64,000 nucleotides of DNA from Pomacea canaliculata (GCF_003073045.1 NC_037596.1:29176392-29240391), one strand, 5' to 3'. Positions 12,108 to 24,941 are shown, counted from the stretch's first letter. The notes: generated by a model from the sequence alone, not told the origin. Numbers and translations are program-made.

Positions 12108-12560
12108 TATTTAATAATATAACTACTATCGAACCCTCGAGTTTTAATTAGATATTAATTGATGTTTCACTATTTTTTTTAGCTATTTACTTATAAATCT
12201 TAAAACATCTGCAGTTTGTAGTTCTCATACAGGTTATTTGTCAACAGCAATTAAAGAGCAAGTTGTTTTATTTGACAACCCTAATGATTACTTAGTAGTC
12301 TCATAAGATACAAAAAGCAGATGAAATTTTACTATTTTACGAGCGTTTATTAAAACATATTTGTTTTGGCTACGATTTGTAGCGTGTACTCTCTGTTGTA
12401 AGTCTTAACTATGTTTTGTAGTTTATTCACAGGTTACCTGTCAACCTTACTTAATTGCAAAGACTTTTTACTTGATAAGCATTATCTTTAATTGTAAAGT
12501 ATTTACCTGTCATGAAAACAAGATATATATACATATATAAACACACTGCTTTTTATACTC
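12108..12560 (+). repeat. Promoter-distal block, copy 2 (upstream of gene C)
   Basis: Second copy of the block at 9685-10115, starting at the words TTTAATAATATAACTACTAT that also open the copies upstream of D and F. It contains two ACCTGTCA motifs (12436 and 12505). Confidence 0.7.
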
Positions 12561-12660
12561 TTAAAACGTCTTTTGACAAGAACTTTTAATATTAATTTTG
12601 TAATAATAACCTCATTTACTGTATGCTTTTTAAAACACCTGAAATTTAACATGTGCAGAC

Positions 12661-12835
12661 ACCTGTCAGGTTTAGTTAATAACCAAGATTTATTCCCTTG
12701 ACAAGCTTAATTCTGAATACAAAAACTAATTACATCTCCTCACAGGTATATAAATGTCCCTTTTTTCCTGCCACACACCAATAGATGCTCAATCTCAAAC
12801 AAAAGTACTCTTAAACTGTGTGATCTGTGTAAGCT
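12661..12835 (+). promoter_or_regulatory. Gene C promoter and non-coding first exon
   Basis: ACCTGTCA at 12661, TATATAAA at 12747, start site expected near 12778, non-coding exon ending at 12835 before GTAAGTAC. The motif-to-TATA distance is 86 bp, the same as for D, E and F. The 5'-UTR resumes at 13165 after TTTTTTAG. Confidence 0.75.
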
Positions 12836-13175
12836 GTAAGTACACTGGAAACATCTTTTACTGTAAAAGACTACATGTATTAGAAAAGAAATGGTGCATA
12901 TATTTTTTGGGTTCATCTGTAACACATATTTGGTACAGGAAAAAAAACAAGTAAAGTGACACTGGATTGTCATTTTATAGTTTTTTGCTTAACCGAAAAT
13001 TTTTTTTAAAGTAAATCAAATATAATAGTCATTAAAACCAAAAAAATATGTTAAAAATCTAGTATTATACTCCGTGAACATAACCAAACTAGTAGTTAAG
13101 CAAAGTTCCAGAAAAAAAGATTTATAGGATATAGTTTACGATGTTGTAACATTTTATTTTTTAGCAAAGTTCACG

Positions 13176-15281
13176 ATGAAGATTTTCATCCTTCTTTGTC
13201 TCCTGACTGCTGTACTTGGGTAAGTATTACCTTTCTACAGGTCAATAATACGATAACTACATGGTCTGGCATTGCAAGTTTTCTTAAGAAGATATAAAAA
13301 TTGCAGCAAGACCTCTTTTATCCTTTAAAAAAAATTCGTTTTAAAGATGTACATTGAAATTATTTCTGAACATGGTGTAACCTTAACAACATACACACTT
13401 AAACATTAGATAGGTCCTTTGTGTAAATACTTGCAGCTACAGCTACAACGACACAATGATTGAGGAAGATTTCCATGCTTTTGACAAGAACGCTGATGGC
13501 AGCCTCACCCACGACGAATTTGAGAATCAATTAAGAGGGATGGATGTAAATGGTACTATTTCAATGATATGGCCATCATCATCATCACCACCACCACCAC
13601 CTTGAAAAACATTTTGAAAGATTTGTAAAAATCGCATTATAGATAGCTTTACTTATATAACAACAATTATTTCTTGTAGGTTTGCATGAATGTTCTACAT
13701 CATTTACATATTGAAACAGTAGATTTAAAAAAAACAAACTTGTAGTGTTAAATCCTGGGTTAAAGAGACATCTTGGCAAAAGGCAATATCCGAAATGAAA
13801 ATAAAATGTATCTTATCTTTACAGGTGATTCGAAGGTTTCCTTTATAGAGTTTCGCAAAAGTCTTCGTCCTGGAATATCCCTAGCTGTAAGCTATGGCTC
13901 TTTCAACATCTACGACCAACTGGACGGTCATAAGGACTATTTCGTGGATGTCTGGGATTCGAAAATGAATTTCATTCTCGTCGACCTTGACCGTGAGAGT
14001 AGTTTATTTAGTCTAGATGGCTTTGTCATAAAGGTAAAAACCTAGAGAGATATGTATAACTGTCATGTTCAAAACTAAAGCAAAATAGGTGTTCTCGAGG
14101 TCATTAAAAAAGTTCCCTACTCATTGTTAAACCATAGACGTTATTCAAACAACTCAACTGCATTTATATTTTCAGATGACCAAAAATGGACTTTGGAAGA
14201 GTACAAACGCCATGTTAAACAGGTAACATTTCTTATTTTAGACAGTCATTTAGATATCTAGAGAAAGCAAGAGAAAGAAACAAATTCAGGTTACTAAAAA
14301 AAATTAGAAAGCATGATACTTTATGTAAGCATTGATAATCTAATATCAGTAAATTATGGTAAAGGAAGATATACAGTTATTATCTATTATATCATTTTCG
14401 ATGCGTGTTGTAAATTTGTACATGCTTTTTATCAGGAATAGGCACAGGCTTTTATCATGACAGATGACTGTGGATAGGACCAATTCTTTCTCTTGGCCTG
14501 CCATAGGAAGTGTAGTCTAAACCTAGCGAACACAGGTCCACACAAGACCTCTGTCAATGAAAACAACAAAACATGGGCTACATTCTCATAGAATCACTAT
14601 TTTGCACTACCAAGAGACTAAGCATTGCAAAGACCTTTCTGAATTTTTGTTAAGACAGACGATAACACTTAAAAAATAAACTATTACTAGTAAGACTCGA
14701 GACCTACGAATCCTACAGAAAATGGTTTAAAGATGTCCACAGACATAAAGAACAAAACACAAATGCCATCATCTCAACTACACTGCTTAAGAAGAAAAAT
14801 AATGATAAATTAAGTAAAGCACTGAATTAATTAATAGCCATACATATGCAAATCAGATGACAACAAAGTCATTTTAAAAGTAATAGGGAATGGTATCTAA
14901 TGAATTAGTAGAAGACATTATTATCTTGAGATTAGATAGGAGCAGCATGAAGTTGATAATTTGCTATCAAATCTTCATAAAGAGTTTTTAATACTAATGC
15001 AAAGGACCTTAATCTTTGTCATCTTTAAAAGGATTTTCACAAAGTTGGGAACAATGATGTATCTCACATGATGCTAAGCTTTAACTGATAAGACGGTCAA
15101 TCCAAGTTAGAGAAATGCTTTATAAGAACGTATCGAGCTCGAAAAGAAGTCGCTGAGGTTATTATTAGTTAAAAGGCAGTGAACCCGAGTTAAGTACTAC
15201 ATTGTAATATATAACTTGACATTATTTTTATGCTGTCAGATGATAGAAAGATCCAGGCACGACTCTGGAGTTACAGCTTAG
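13176..15281 (+). CDS. Gene C: secreted four-EF-hand protein
   Basis: Complete paralogue of 138 residues. Coding exons 13176-13219, 13437-13552, 13825-13992, 14176-14222, 15240-15281 (417 bp). Signal peptide MKIFILLCLLTAVLG, probably cut before YSYNDTM. Loops: EF1 DKNADGSLTHDE, EF2 DVNGDSKVSFIE and EF4 DLDHDQKWTLEE look calcium-competent; EF3, DGHKDYFVDVWD, has Asp rather than Glu at position 12. Position 4 of loop 4 is His, made across the splice junction, as in D, E and F. The tail MIERSRHDSGVTA ends at TAG 15279 and AATAAA follows at 15322. No transmembrane segment beyond the signal, so secretion is expected. Closest relative is gene E, including introns and 3' flank. Confidence 0.9.
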
Positions 15282-15345
15282 TACCAACAGGCTGCGAAAA
15301 TGATTCCTGGAAGAGACAGAAAATAAATCTTTAATTTAAAGCAAA

Positions 15346-15999
15346 TGATGATGTCGTGTTTTAATCAAGTGATGTTGACACCTGAGGTTGTTGAGTGATT
15401 CCCATCAGTAATTTCTGTCTTCTCTATCCCCTTGAGCTGACCTTTGTCTTCTGTGTACGGTTCTTTATTCTGATCTCTCATTGTGTTAAAAACTTTATGT
15501 TTAAATCTGTTGTGTAGTTGAATGAATGTGTGTCGAATAAATTGTATTGGTTTTTTTTAATTTAACAAGTTCGTTAATGACTGAAATCTTTATTCACGAG
15601 CATCACGTGGCCTCTTTGACATATTAAATCAGAAATTAATGAAATTGTTGATGGATAAGATAGAAGTTTTAGTTTAAATAATGTAAAAAAAATAATAAAA
15701 ATATTTTCGTTTATTTTGATAAATTCCAAAAAAGTAACTCAAATCAGAAATAAATAAAGAAGTAAAAATTGGTTTTAGGGAGATATATTTTACATGCTTT
15801 CCTCGCTGATTGGTTTACATTTTTGCACAGATTTAGTTAATAATATTACACAGGGAAAACAAAAGTTTTATGAAACCGCAGTTAAACCTAAATCATTAGA
15901 CACTTCTATGCCTCTCTGTGGGAAAGAGTGTATTTGTGTGCGTGTGCGTGTGCGCGTGCGTGTGTGCGCATGTGTGTGTGGGGGGACAGTCCTTGAGCT
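15346..15999. other. 3' flank of gene C
   Basis: Homologous to the 3' flank of gene E at 26600-27240, with the same words such as GGGAGATATATTTTAC. A GT/GC dinucleotide tract lies at 15930-15982. No gene is seen. Confidence 0.5.
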
Positions 16000-16178
16000 T
16001 TGATCCTTAAAATCATTGCTAATGCAGTACCAACTGCAATAGTAGGACATCTATTTAGTGATCCCCCCGTCCGCCATGCAATCTAGCTTCTAAAAGTAAA
16101 ACGATCCCTCGAACGCATTTTCGGGTACTCCGTGGAATTTCAGTGCGAAGTACTCTTGAAAAGTCATCATTCTGTCGC
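16000..16178 (-). pseudogene. Antisense relic of an EF-hand exon 3
   Basis: After an acceptor TTGTTTCTCAG the minus strand reads GDRMMTFQEYFALKFHGVPE, then SFYF, a stop (16092-16090), KLDC and MADGGITK. This follows the exon-3 plan of the family: the EF2 loop rest (compare GDRFVTMDEV in A), the linker, then YDKLDG and ADG of EF3. A second small block at 16618-16573 with a good acceptor and a GTAAGT donor lies where exon 2 would end. No complete gene can be drawn. It sits tail to tail with gene C. Confidence 0.6.
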
Positions 16179-16704
16179 CTGAGAAACAATATTTTATCTT
16201 CTAAAGATTTAAATCATTTATCATTTGACTTGTTTTTATTACACAGAATCGCCTGTAACGGATCTGTTCCACAAACAAGCAAAGAATGAAGCCTGTATGT
16301 CAACATATAAAACATTATGAATACATGTGAATATGATTAGACAGGAAAAAGACAATAAAAAGAGGATGAAAGATTTATAAACGAAATGTGCATCACCAGG
16401 TAACTAATAAAAAAATTCTAAGGCATGTCTCTCTCTCTCTCGCGCACACACACACACACGGAAACAGTAATCATTTTTTTTAATTCTTAAAAATTGATGA
16501 TCAATACAGCGTTTGCATTACCCTTCAAGAATCTTTCTTTCAACTAAACTTTACACTGAGAGGTTTACTTACCGCTTAATTTCAATCTGAAGCAGAAAGA
16601 TTACACGAATCCTAGCCTCTGTAGGAGAAAAATGGAAGATAGAAAAAAATAAATACACTGCCTATATATAGACATAAAAATAGACAGACATCACAACAGG
16701 CACT

Positions 16705-17150
16705 GACAGAATGGTACTGAAGAGGTTCGTTTTAGTGATGGTTTAAAGGATTCAATAGTGGGTAGGTGGCGGATCTGTAAAGAGAGGGAGTTCCATTGTT
16801 TGGCTGCTCCAAAACTTAAAATCCTGTGGCCATATGTTATTGTTTTGGTGACAGGAAGAGTAAGAAGACGATCATAAGGCGAGGAGCGGAGTTTTCTAGC
16901 TGGGATGTAAAGAAATTAAAACACAGTACAAACAGCTTCTAATGGAGGCCAAAAAGAATGGAAAGCCAATCTAGAAAACGAAGGAGAGGGTGGCGTGGTC
17001 CCGTTTCCTAGCTCGAAGCACCAGACGTGCAGCAGAGTTCTGTACCTTCTGGAGTTTGTGAAGAAGGTATACAGGTGAACAAGGAAGCAAGGAGTAGCAG
17101 TAATGAAGTCTGTGACGGCAGACTGACAGACACCTGTACCTTGGTTATCA
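16705..17150 (-). mobile_element. L2/CR1-type LINE fragment
   Basis: The minus strand encodes the end of a non-LTR polymerase: the LQKVQNSAARLV sense and an LDWLSI form of the usual LHWLPI. It is truncated at 5' and lacks the 3'-UTR part kept in the 27600-28660 copy. A (CA)n tract at 17164-17192 and the promoter-distal block follow, as upstream of F. Confidence 0.75.
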
Positions 17151-17204
17151 TAATAGGCACATTCACACACACAAACACACACACACACACAAAGAGTAGA
17201 TAGT

Positions 17205-17650
17205 GCTTCTTTAATAATATAGCTACTATTGAAAACCGTGAGTTTTAATTAAGTATAGATGTTTCCCGACTTTTTTTCCCTTTGACTTTTGAATCTTAAA
17301 ACATCGGCAGTTTCTAGTTTAGATACAGGTCACTTGTCAATCACAGTTAATTAATAAGATGTTTTATTTGACAACCCTAACGATTACTTATTAATACACA
17401 AATAAACAAAAGGCTTTTTTACTTTTTTACAAATGTTAATTAAAACATAGTAATACCTTTGGCTCCGATTTTCTATCGTGTGATTTCCGTTTAAGTCCTT
17501 AAACTAAGACTTGTACTTTATTCACAGGTCACCTGTCAATCTTACTAAACTGCAAAAAACTTTTAACTCGAAAAGCATAATCCTTTATTGTGACGCGTTT
17601 ACCTGTCATTTAAACACTACCTATATATTTACAAATAAAAAAGCAGCTTT
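17205..17650 (+). repeat. Promoter-distal block, copy 3 (upstream of gene D)
   Basis: Homologous to the blocks upstream of C and F. It holds ACCTGTCA at 17531 and 17601 and ends about 200 bp before D's TATA box. Confidence 0.75.
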
Positions 17651-17764
17651 TGCATTTTAAAAATTATTATCAACAAGCACTTCCAATTTTAATTAAATAT
17701 TTAGTAATAATAACCTCATTTACCGTATGCTTTTTAAAACACCTGTAATTGAAAATGTGCAAAC

Positions 17765-17939
17765 ACCTGTCAGCTTTAGTAAATAACCAAGATTTGTGCT
17801 CTTGACAAGCTTAATCCTGAAGAAATAAACTAATGACATCTTCACACAGGTATATAACTGTCCTTTTCTTCCTGTAACACACCAATCCACGCTCAAGCTT
17901 AAACATAAGTACTTTTGAATTGTCTGATCTGTGTAAGCT
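17765..17939 (+). promoter_or_regulatory. Gene D promoter and non-coding first exon
   Basis: ACCTGTCA at 17765, TATATAA at 17851, non-coding exon ending at 17939 before GTAAGTAT. The 5'-UTR resumes at 18250. Confidence 0.75.
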
Positions 17940-18263
17940 GTAAGTATAATGAAAACATATTTTACTATTAACGACAACGTGTATTTGGAAAAGAAAGAAT
18001 GTTTATTAGTTTAAGTTAATTTGTTGAAGTCCGAAAATAAAAACCAAGTAAAGTGACAATGGATTTTCATTTTTCTACCGTTTTCTTCCACACCTAAAAT
18101 CTTCTAACAGTATATCAAACATAATTGTCTTTATAACCAAATAATAATGTGAAAAAACTTTAACATAACAAAACTAGCAGTTAAACAAAACTCCATAAAA
18201 ATGGATTAATAGGACATTAGTTACCATGTTGTAACATTTCATTTTTTAGCAGAATAAGTTACG

Positions 18264-18672
18264 ATGAAGATCATCATCCTTCTTTGTCTTCTGACTGCTG
18301 TACTTGGGTAAGTGTCAACTTTCTACAGGTTAACATTACGATAACTACACAATTTGGTATTGTACAATTTCTTAGTAAGATATAAAACATTGCAAGAAGA
18401 TTTTCATCAGTAAAAACAATTTTTATTGTAAAGATGTACAATAATATTGTTTCTAAACATTATCTACGTTGTCAACATATTGCTAACAGTGAAGTTAAAA
18501 GATTAGAAAAGTTCTCAGTGTGTAAATACTTGCAGCTACAGCTACAACGACACAATGATTGAGGAAGATTTCCGCGAACTTGACAGAAACAGTGATGGCA
18601 GCTATAGCTTCGACGAATTTGAGAAAAGATTCAAAACTCTAGATGTGAATGGTAATATTTCAATGATGTAGC

Positions 18673-18755
<83 letters not shown>

Positions 18756-21042
18756 ATCATCAACAATCATCATCAATCATCATCATTAAAAACACATTTA
18801 AAAAAATTGCAAACATCGTATTTTAGATAGCTTTACTTATATTACTGTTTAAATGTAAACATTAATGCTTTCTTTTAGGTTTCCACACACGCTCTAAATC
18901 ATTTATTCTTTGATTAAAATAAGTTAAAGTAGATTGTATTGTCAAATGGTTATATTTCTGCTTCAGAAAGAAGTCTTATTGAAACGCAATGTCGGAGATA
19001 ACAATAAAATAAAGCAGAATGACAAAGTTTGGCTTATCTTTACAGATGATTTGAGGATTAACTTTGTAGAGTTTCACAAGTGTCTCCGTCCTGGAACACC
19101 CCTACCTATCAGCTATGCCGTTTTTAACATCTATGACCAACTGGACAATCATAAGGACAGCTTCACCGATATCTGGAATGCGAAAATGACTTTCAGCGTC
19201 ATGGACATAAACCGTGAGAGTAGCATATTTAGTCAAAAAGGCTTGGTCTTAGAACTAAAAACCCAAAGAGATATTTATAAGTGCATGTGTTAAACTAAAA
19301 GATATGTGTTCTCTAGGTCATTGTTAAGGTGCACTACTCATTTTGAAACCATACACGTTATTCAAACGTCTTAACTGCAATTTTCATTTTCAGATGACAA
19401 GAATGTGACTTTGGAAGAGTTGAAACACCATGTTGCAGAGGTAATATTGCTATTTTTAGACAGTCATTTATATATCTAGGGAGAGCAAAAGAAGGAAAGA
19501 CATTAAGATTTCTAGAAAAGTTTGAGAGCATGATACTTTCTGTAAGCATTAATAATCTAATATCAGTAAAGTATAGTAAAGGAAGATATTTAATTATTAT
19601 ATAATGTTTGTTTGCCGATGCGTGTTGGAAATTTATACCTGCTTTTTTTTAAAGATTGCATTGTGGATAGGACCAATCCTATCTCCTGGTCTGCCGAAAG
19701 AAGTGTAGTTTTAACCTATCTCGGACAGGTCCACACAAGACCTCAGTCAAATAAAACTGCAATTCAAAGGCCACCTTCTCACAGAGAACTCTTTTTTGCA
19801 CTGCTGAGACTAAACATTGCGAAGACCTTTATTAATATCTTAAGACAGACGATAACTCTTAAAAAATAGACTATTGCCAGCAAATCTCAAGACCTACCAG
19901 TCCTACAGAAAAACGTCTAATGATGTACGCAGATATAAAGAACAAAACACAAATGTCATCATCTCATCTACCCTGAAAAAAATATAAATAATGATATATC
20001 AACCAAGGCCCTCAATATTCTCTGCTACGAAGTGTAAAGACACAATTTTCAAAGAAATTGTCTTGAATTAAAATCCTTTCAACGAAGATACACTGAAGGA
20101 AATAAAGATTAATAACCTTAATTATGCAAATCAGCTGACAACGAAGTTATTGCGAAAGTAATAGGAAATTACCTCCTAGGAATTTGTATCACAAAATGTC
20201 GGCTTGAGATAAGGTAGGAACAAAGTTGCTATTTTACTGTCAAATGTTGATAAACCGGGTATTCATAGTAGTGCAAAAGACCTACTTCTTTGTCATCTTT
20301 AAAAATGCTTTTTACAGCGTTGGGAACAAAGATGTATCTTACATCATGCTAAAATTTAACGGGTAAGACGGTTGATTCATGTAATTCGTTTTATGAGATC
20401 TTACAGAGCTCAATAGAATTATAAAAGCTTTATGTACCACCTCCACAAAGACACATTTAACAAATTCAGAAGCATCAGAATTGCGACGACTAAAGAAGAA
20501 AGAGTGTGACAGACTAGCACACCCTGCCAACGAAGTACCATCACTTCATTTGACAAAAAAAAAAAAAATTTAAATGTGCGATAATTTGTTTTAGCAATGT
20601 GAAGTCGGGTCGTTAATGATAATCCAGCAATTCAAGAACAAGTCTCTGAGGTGACTTCAAATAGACAACATTTAGCCAAGGACTACCATCCAGAACTAGT
20701 TATGGCATGACTGAATAAACAAATAAATAGATTCAGGAAAAAAGCTTCTAAAAATCTTACTTATAATAAATGTTTACATGTACGTTTCCTACAATCTACA
20801 TAATAATTGTTGTTCTATTTATCTTTAGATTATTTCATTTGATTACAAAAAATTATAATGCATTTTAAATTTGTTTATATTCATTTGAAGCATAACAATA
20901 AATAGCGAAGGTTATTATTAGTTAAAAGGCAGTGAACATTAACGAGCTAAGTACTAGATTGTAACACTTGACGTGGCATTATTATGTTTTTTGTTGTCAG
21001 TTGAATCAAAGAACCACGTATGCCTCTGGAGTTACAGCTTAG
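18264..21042 (+). CDS. Gene D: secreted four-EF-hand protein
   Basis: Complete paralogue of 138 residues. Coding exons 18264-18307, 18536-18651, 19046-19213, 19394-19440, 21001-21042. Signal MKIIILLCLLTAVLG. Loops: EF1 DRNSDGSYSFDE, EF2 DVNDDLRINFVE (position 4 is Asp instead of Gly because the exon starts AT), EF4 DINHDKNVTLEE; EF3, DNHKDSFTDIWN, is vestigial. The tail LNQRTTYASGVTA shares SGVTA with C and E. AATAAA at 21083. Closest relative is gene F. The last intron is about 1.56 kb, the longest in the family. A long CAT tract opens intron 2. All junctions are GT-AG. Confidence 0.9.
18673..18754 (+). repeat. (CAT)n microsatellite in intron 2 of gene D
   Basis: About 27 uninterrupted CAT units beginning 21 bp after the exon 2 donor, then imperfect units to about 18786. 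Every paralogue has CAT-like sequence in this place; this and gene E's are the longest. Confidence 0.95.
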
Positions 21043-21219
21043 TACCAACCGGCTGAAAAACGATACCTGGAAAAAGACTGAAAATAAATCTTTAACATCA
21101 AAGCAAATGATAATCTGTTTTAGTCACGTGATGTTGACACCTGAGGTTGTTGAGTGATTGACACTAGTGGTTTGTCTTCCGTATCCCCTTTTTGCCGATC
21201 TTTGTCTTCTGCGTATGTT

Positions 21220-21221
21220 TT

Positions 21222-21260
<39 letters not shown>
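21220..21260 (+). repeat. (TTG)n microsatellite
   Basis: Fourteen or so TTG units in the 3' flank of gene D. The matching place in F has only a T/G-rich run. Confidence 0.9.
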
Positions 21261-21261
<1 letters not shown>

Positions 21262-21469
21262 ATTCTGATCTCTTATTGCGTTAAAAATCTTTTGTTTCAA
21301 TTCATTATGCAGTTGAAGGATTGTTTGTCAGATAAAATTTACTGTTCTTTTAATTTAACAAGTACGTTAGTGACTTAAATCTTCATTCTCTAGTATATCG
21401 AGGCTTCTTCGACGGAGTAAAGCAGTTTTTACAATATAAAAATTAAAAGACATGTAAAATTTCCTCTCT

Positions 21470-22858
21470 TCAATAAAATGACTAGTTCTAAAAAATAATA
21501 CTTGCTTACTTTGTACCAGAAAAAAAATCACACCTTAAAAGACTAAGGATAAAAATAAAGTACTACTCCTCATAAAACTGAAAACAACACAGACTTTCAC
21601 ATATTAAAAAACTTCACAAAGCTCTTTAGACACTTTTCCCAGTGCTATAGCCTGTGTTGTTGACCCTTCGTTAAACCATGCAAACACATATAGGAATTCT
21701 GCCAATTTCGTGTTTGCCGATGTATTTAATACTTTTGCTTATTAATTCTGCTTTTGTAAAACGTCTGCTGCATTTTTAAAAAGAACTAAAAATCGTATCT
21801 TCTGTCGTTCGATCCTTGATTCGACTTTTTCTAGTCGTGTTTTCGAAAACAAATCGACAGGGAATGACGCCCTGGCATTAATTCGCTATACGGTACATCG
21901 TCATCTAAGCAACCTTTCCATACCAACAAATCCACAAAGCTTTGTGTGCACATTTTCCTATATCATTATTTACAAAAATAATTAACAAAAATAAAAGATT
22001 TTCTCAATGCTATAGCCTATAGCCTGTGATGTTGACCCTTCGGTAATCGACAATAACCAAATATATATATAATATTGGGAAATCTACAAATCTACAAATA
22101 TTGGGAACAAACAAAACTTACTCGTCGAAATGACTTCGCTGATTTATCATCAGTTGGTCCTGAAATCTTTGAATTAAAAGTGTTGAGGTTAGGAAACAAT
22201 GAAAGCAAAACGTGACAATGGCGGCGGCTATCGAAAAATATTTTTGGCAGTGACTGTTCCTGGTACTAATGGCGGTTGGGAAACGAGACAATCATTTATC
22301 TTCGTATAATTTGTTCTATAATATCATGGACCTTCGTTGAATAATATAAGTGCATTTAGATATTCAACTTCCCAACTTCCAAACGTCCATTTATATATTA
22401 CATTTAAAATCCACAGCTTATTTTTGTCCTAGGATATACCGCTTAGAGAAAGACTACAATTCTTGGAACTCGCATTAAAGGAAACAATTAAAATCTAATT
22501 CATATATACTAATTAAAACAACGCTGTCTGTATTACCAAATGTCCGCTGCACCGTTTTAAACATATATTAAATATATATATATATATATTAAAAAATATA
22601 TTAATTAATTAAAATAACGCTGTCTGTATTACCAATAATCCGCTTATGAAATTGGTCCGAATTTTTAGACTACCCATATCGCGTGACCGCGACAAAGCCA
22701 GTCGAACTTCAACTGAGCACAGACCATACACAGAAATCACAAAGACAAAATTCACGTAACAAATCACAACTAATTTATTAGCCACAAAAATAATACTGAT
22801 AGGAATCAATAATCAAACATTCCAAACTCTCACATGAACAAACATAGATCAGCACGAG
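21470..22858. other. Non-repeating insert between D and E
   Basis: Here the D 3' flank stops matching its relatives and no LINE or promoter-distal block follows. Two small direct repeats are visible: a GCTATAGCCTGTG...TTGACCCTTCG stretch at 21645 and 22010, and AACGCTGTCTGTATTACCAA at 22521 and 22617 around a (TA)n run. No gene is seen. Confidence 0.4.
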
Positions 22859-22859
22859 C

Positions 22860-23765
22860 AATCCAAAAAAAAAAAAAAGATAAGTGCACAAGCTAATCTC
22901 AGTCACAGTAAATACAATACATCACCCGCATGCACTGCAGGGTGACAGTTTAGACTTTAGAAGTCCGTTGAAAATGTCCACAGACGGCAGCGCGCCCTCT
23001 GGCCTTGCTTGCCGCTCTAAAGACGTACCCCCACCCCTCTGTCTTCTCGTCCAGATGCGATGATGTGGGCCGGCCACTGGTCACGTAAACTCCTGCTCGA
23101 AGATTCCTGCTCTAGGTGTTCAGTCGAAAGCCTTTCCGCACACTGGTGCAGCAGGGTCGCGAGTTCACTCGCCGACGAGATGATGATGATGGTGCAGGGT
23201 GGACGCTCGACACGATGACGGACAGCAATGCGAACAAAGGATGTGAAGACACGGTGACACGAAGGAAGAGCGAAAAAAAACAACAAATGAAAGAGTGAAG
23301 AAGAACGAAAAATAAGCCTGTAGATAAAACAATTCATACAATCAACAGGCGTGTCCTGAAACTGCTCAATTTCTAAAACAATATTTTCACACCGATACAT
23401 ATATCTGACCATCGGACTATGGCTTTGAACATAAAAGGATTCTCTCACTTGCACTTCCACCGCCACCCAAAGGCCCTTACAGACTAGAATGGTGTGGAAC
23501 CCGACAGAATGGATCTCTACTCACCCAAAACGGCTTGTGGCAGATCGGTCAACACAAATGAAAAACTCTGACTGTCATGGCCACGGTCCAGCACCGTCTG
23601 TTACTTGATGACGACTACCCATGACGTCAAAAAAGGAAAAAGTAAAATGACGCATCAAGGAAGCTGTGCGCGCGCGCGCAAGACGTAAGACAAAGAGGGG
23701 ACAAAAGCGTGAAGAAAACACCTAACGATGGGCGAGCTCAGTATGGGAGGCATAAAGGATGACAG
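22860..23765 (-). promoter_or_regulatory. Second GC-rich island, antisense promoter-like
   Basis: CpG-rich sequence with TGACGTCA at 23622-23629, a (GC)n run at 23667-23680 and, on the minus strand, a donor GTGAGTAG ending an exon at 23525. An unbroken minus frame of 149 codons spans 23466-23017 but resembles no family I know and may be chance in GC-rich DNA. It could be the 5' end of an inserted gene or element. It replaces the LINE and promoter-distal block seen upstream of C, D and F. Confidence 0.3.
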
Positions 23766-23865
23766 CATAAAAATAATGTCAACAACCACTTTTAATATTA
23801 ATTTAGTAATAATAACCACATTTACCGCATGCATTTTAAAAAACCTGCAGTGTAAACTGTGCGGA

Positions 23866-24048
23866 ACCTGTCAGCTTTAGTTACTAACCAAGATTTGTTT
23901 CCTTGACAAGCTTAATCCTGAATGAATAATCTAATTACATCTCCACATAGGTATATAAATGTTCTGTCTTCCTGCCACACACCAATAGATGCTCAATCTC
24001 AAACACAAGTACAATTGTAAAAGTTAAATTGTTTGATCTGTGTAAACT
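23866..24048 (+). promoter_or_regulatory. Gene E promoter and non-coding first exon
   Basis: ACCTGTCA at 23866, TATATAAA at 23952, non-coding exon ending at 24048 before GTAAGTAC. The acceptor used by C (TTTTTTAGCAAAG) reads TTTTTTATCAAAG here, so splicing probably moves 6 bp down to the AG at about 24394. Confidence 0.7.
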
Positions 24049-24403
24049 GTAAGTACAATGGAAAAATGTTTTACTGTTCAAAAACTACAAGTATTGGAAA
24101 GGAAAGGACGTTCATAATTTTTGATTTATATGTAAGATATATTTAGGAAAGAAAAATACCAAGTGAAGTGACACTGGATAGTCATTTTATACTTTTTTAA
24201 CACTATAAAAACATCTAACAGAAATCAAATATAATTGTCATCAAAACCAGAAAATAGATGAAAAACCTATAAGAACTAGTATTATAATATAATATTTTTC
24301 CTTGAGCATAACCAAACTAGTAGTTACACAGAATTAAAGAAATAAAGATTCATACGACATAGTTTACGATGTTGTAATGTTTGATTTTTTATCAAAGTTC
24401 ACG

Positions 24404-24865
24404 ATGAAGATTATTATCCTACTTTGTCTCCTGACTGCTGTACTTGGGTAAGTATCACCTTTCTACAGATTAATATTACGATAACTACATGGTCTGGCAT
24501 TGCAAGTTTTCTTAAGAAGATATAAACATTGCAGCAAGACTAATTTCATCCTTTAAAAAACTTTTCTTTGTAAAGATGTACATTACAGTAATTTTGAACA
24601 TAGTGTAACCTTAACAACATACATGCTTAGAGTGAGTTTGAAGATTAGATAAGTCCTAAGTGTGTAAATACTTGCAGCTACAGCTACAACAACACAATGA
24701 TTGAGGAAGATTTCCGCGCTATGGACACAAACGCTGATGGCAGCATCACCAACGACGAAAGGGAGAATAAATTTAGAAGGATGGATGTCAATGGTACTAT
24801 TTCAATGATGTTGCCATTATCATAACCATCATCATCATAATTATTATAGTCCTCTTTGTCATCCC

Positions 24866-24941
<76 letters not shown>

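Noticed and set aside
11840-12151. 103-codon frame in the GC-rich island
   Set aside because: Crosses a strong splice donor at 12003 and shows no protein-like motif.
16916-17190. Minus-strand frames of 60-90 codons as host genes
   Set aside because: They are off-frame readings of the LINE polymerase fragment and adjoining CA repeat.
18673-18790. CRISPR-like regular repeats
   Set aside because: Simple trinucleotide slippage without spacers, in animal DNA.
22508-22645. Target duplication of a transposon (repeated AACGCTGTCTGTATTACCAA)
   Set aside because: The repeat is about 30 bp with only a (TA)n run between; local duplication is simpler.
23017-23466. 149-codon minus-strand open frame
   Set aside because: No recognisable domain, no clear start context, lies in GC-rich DNA where long frames arise by chance.
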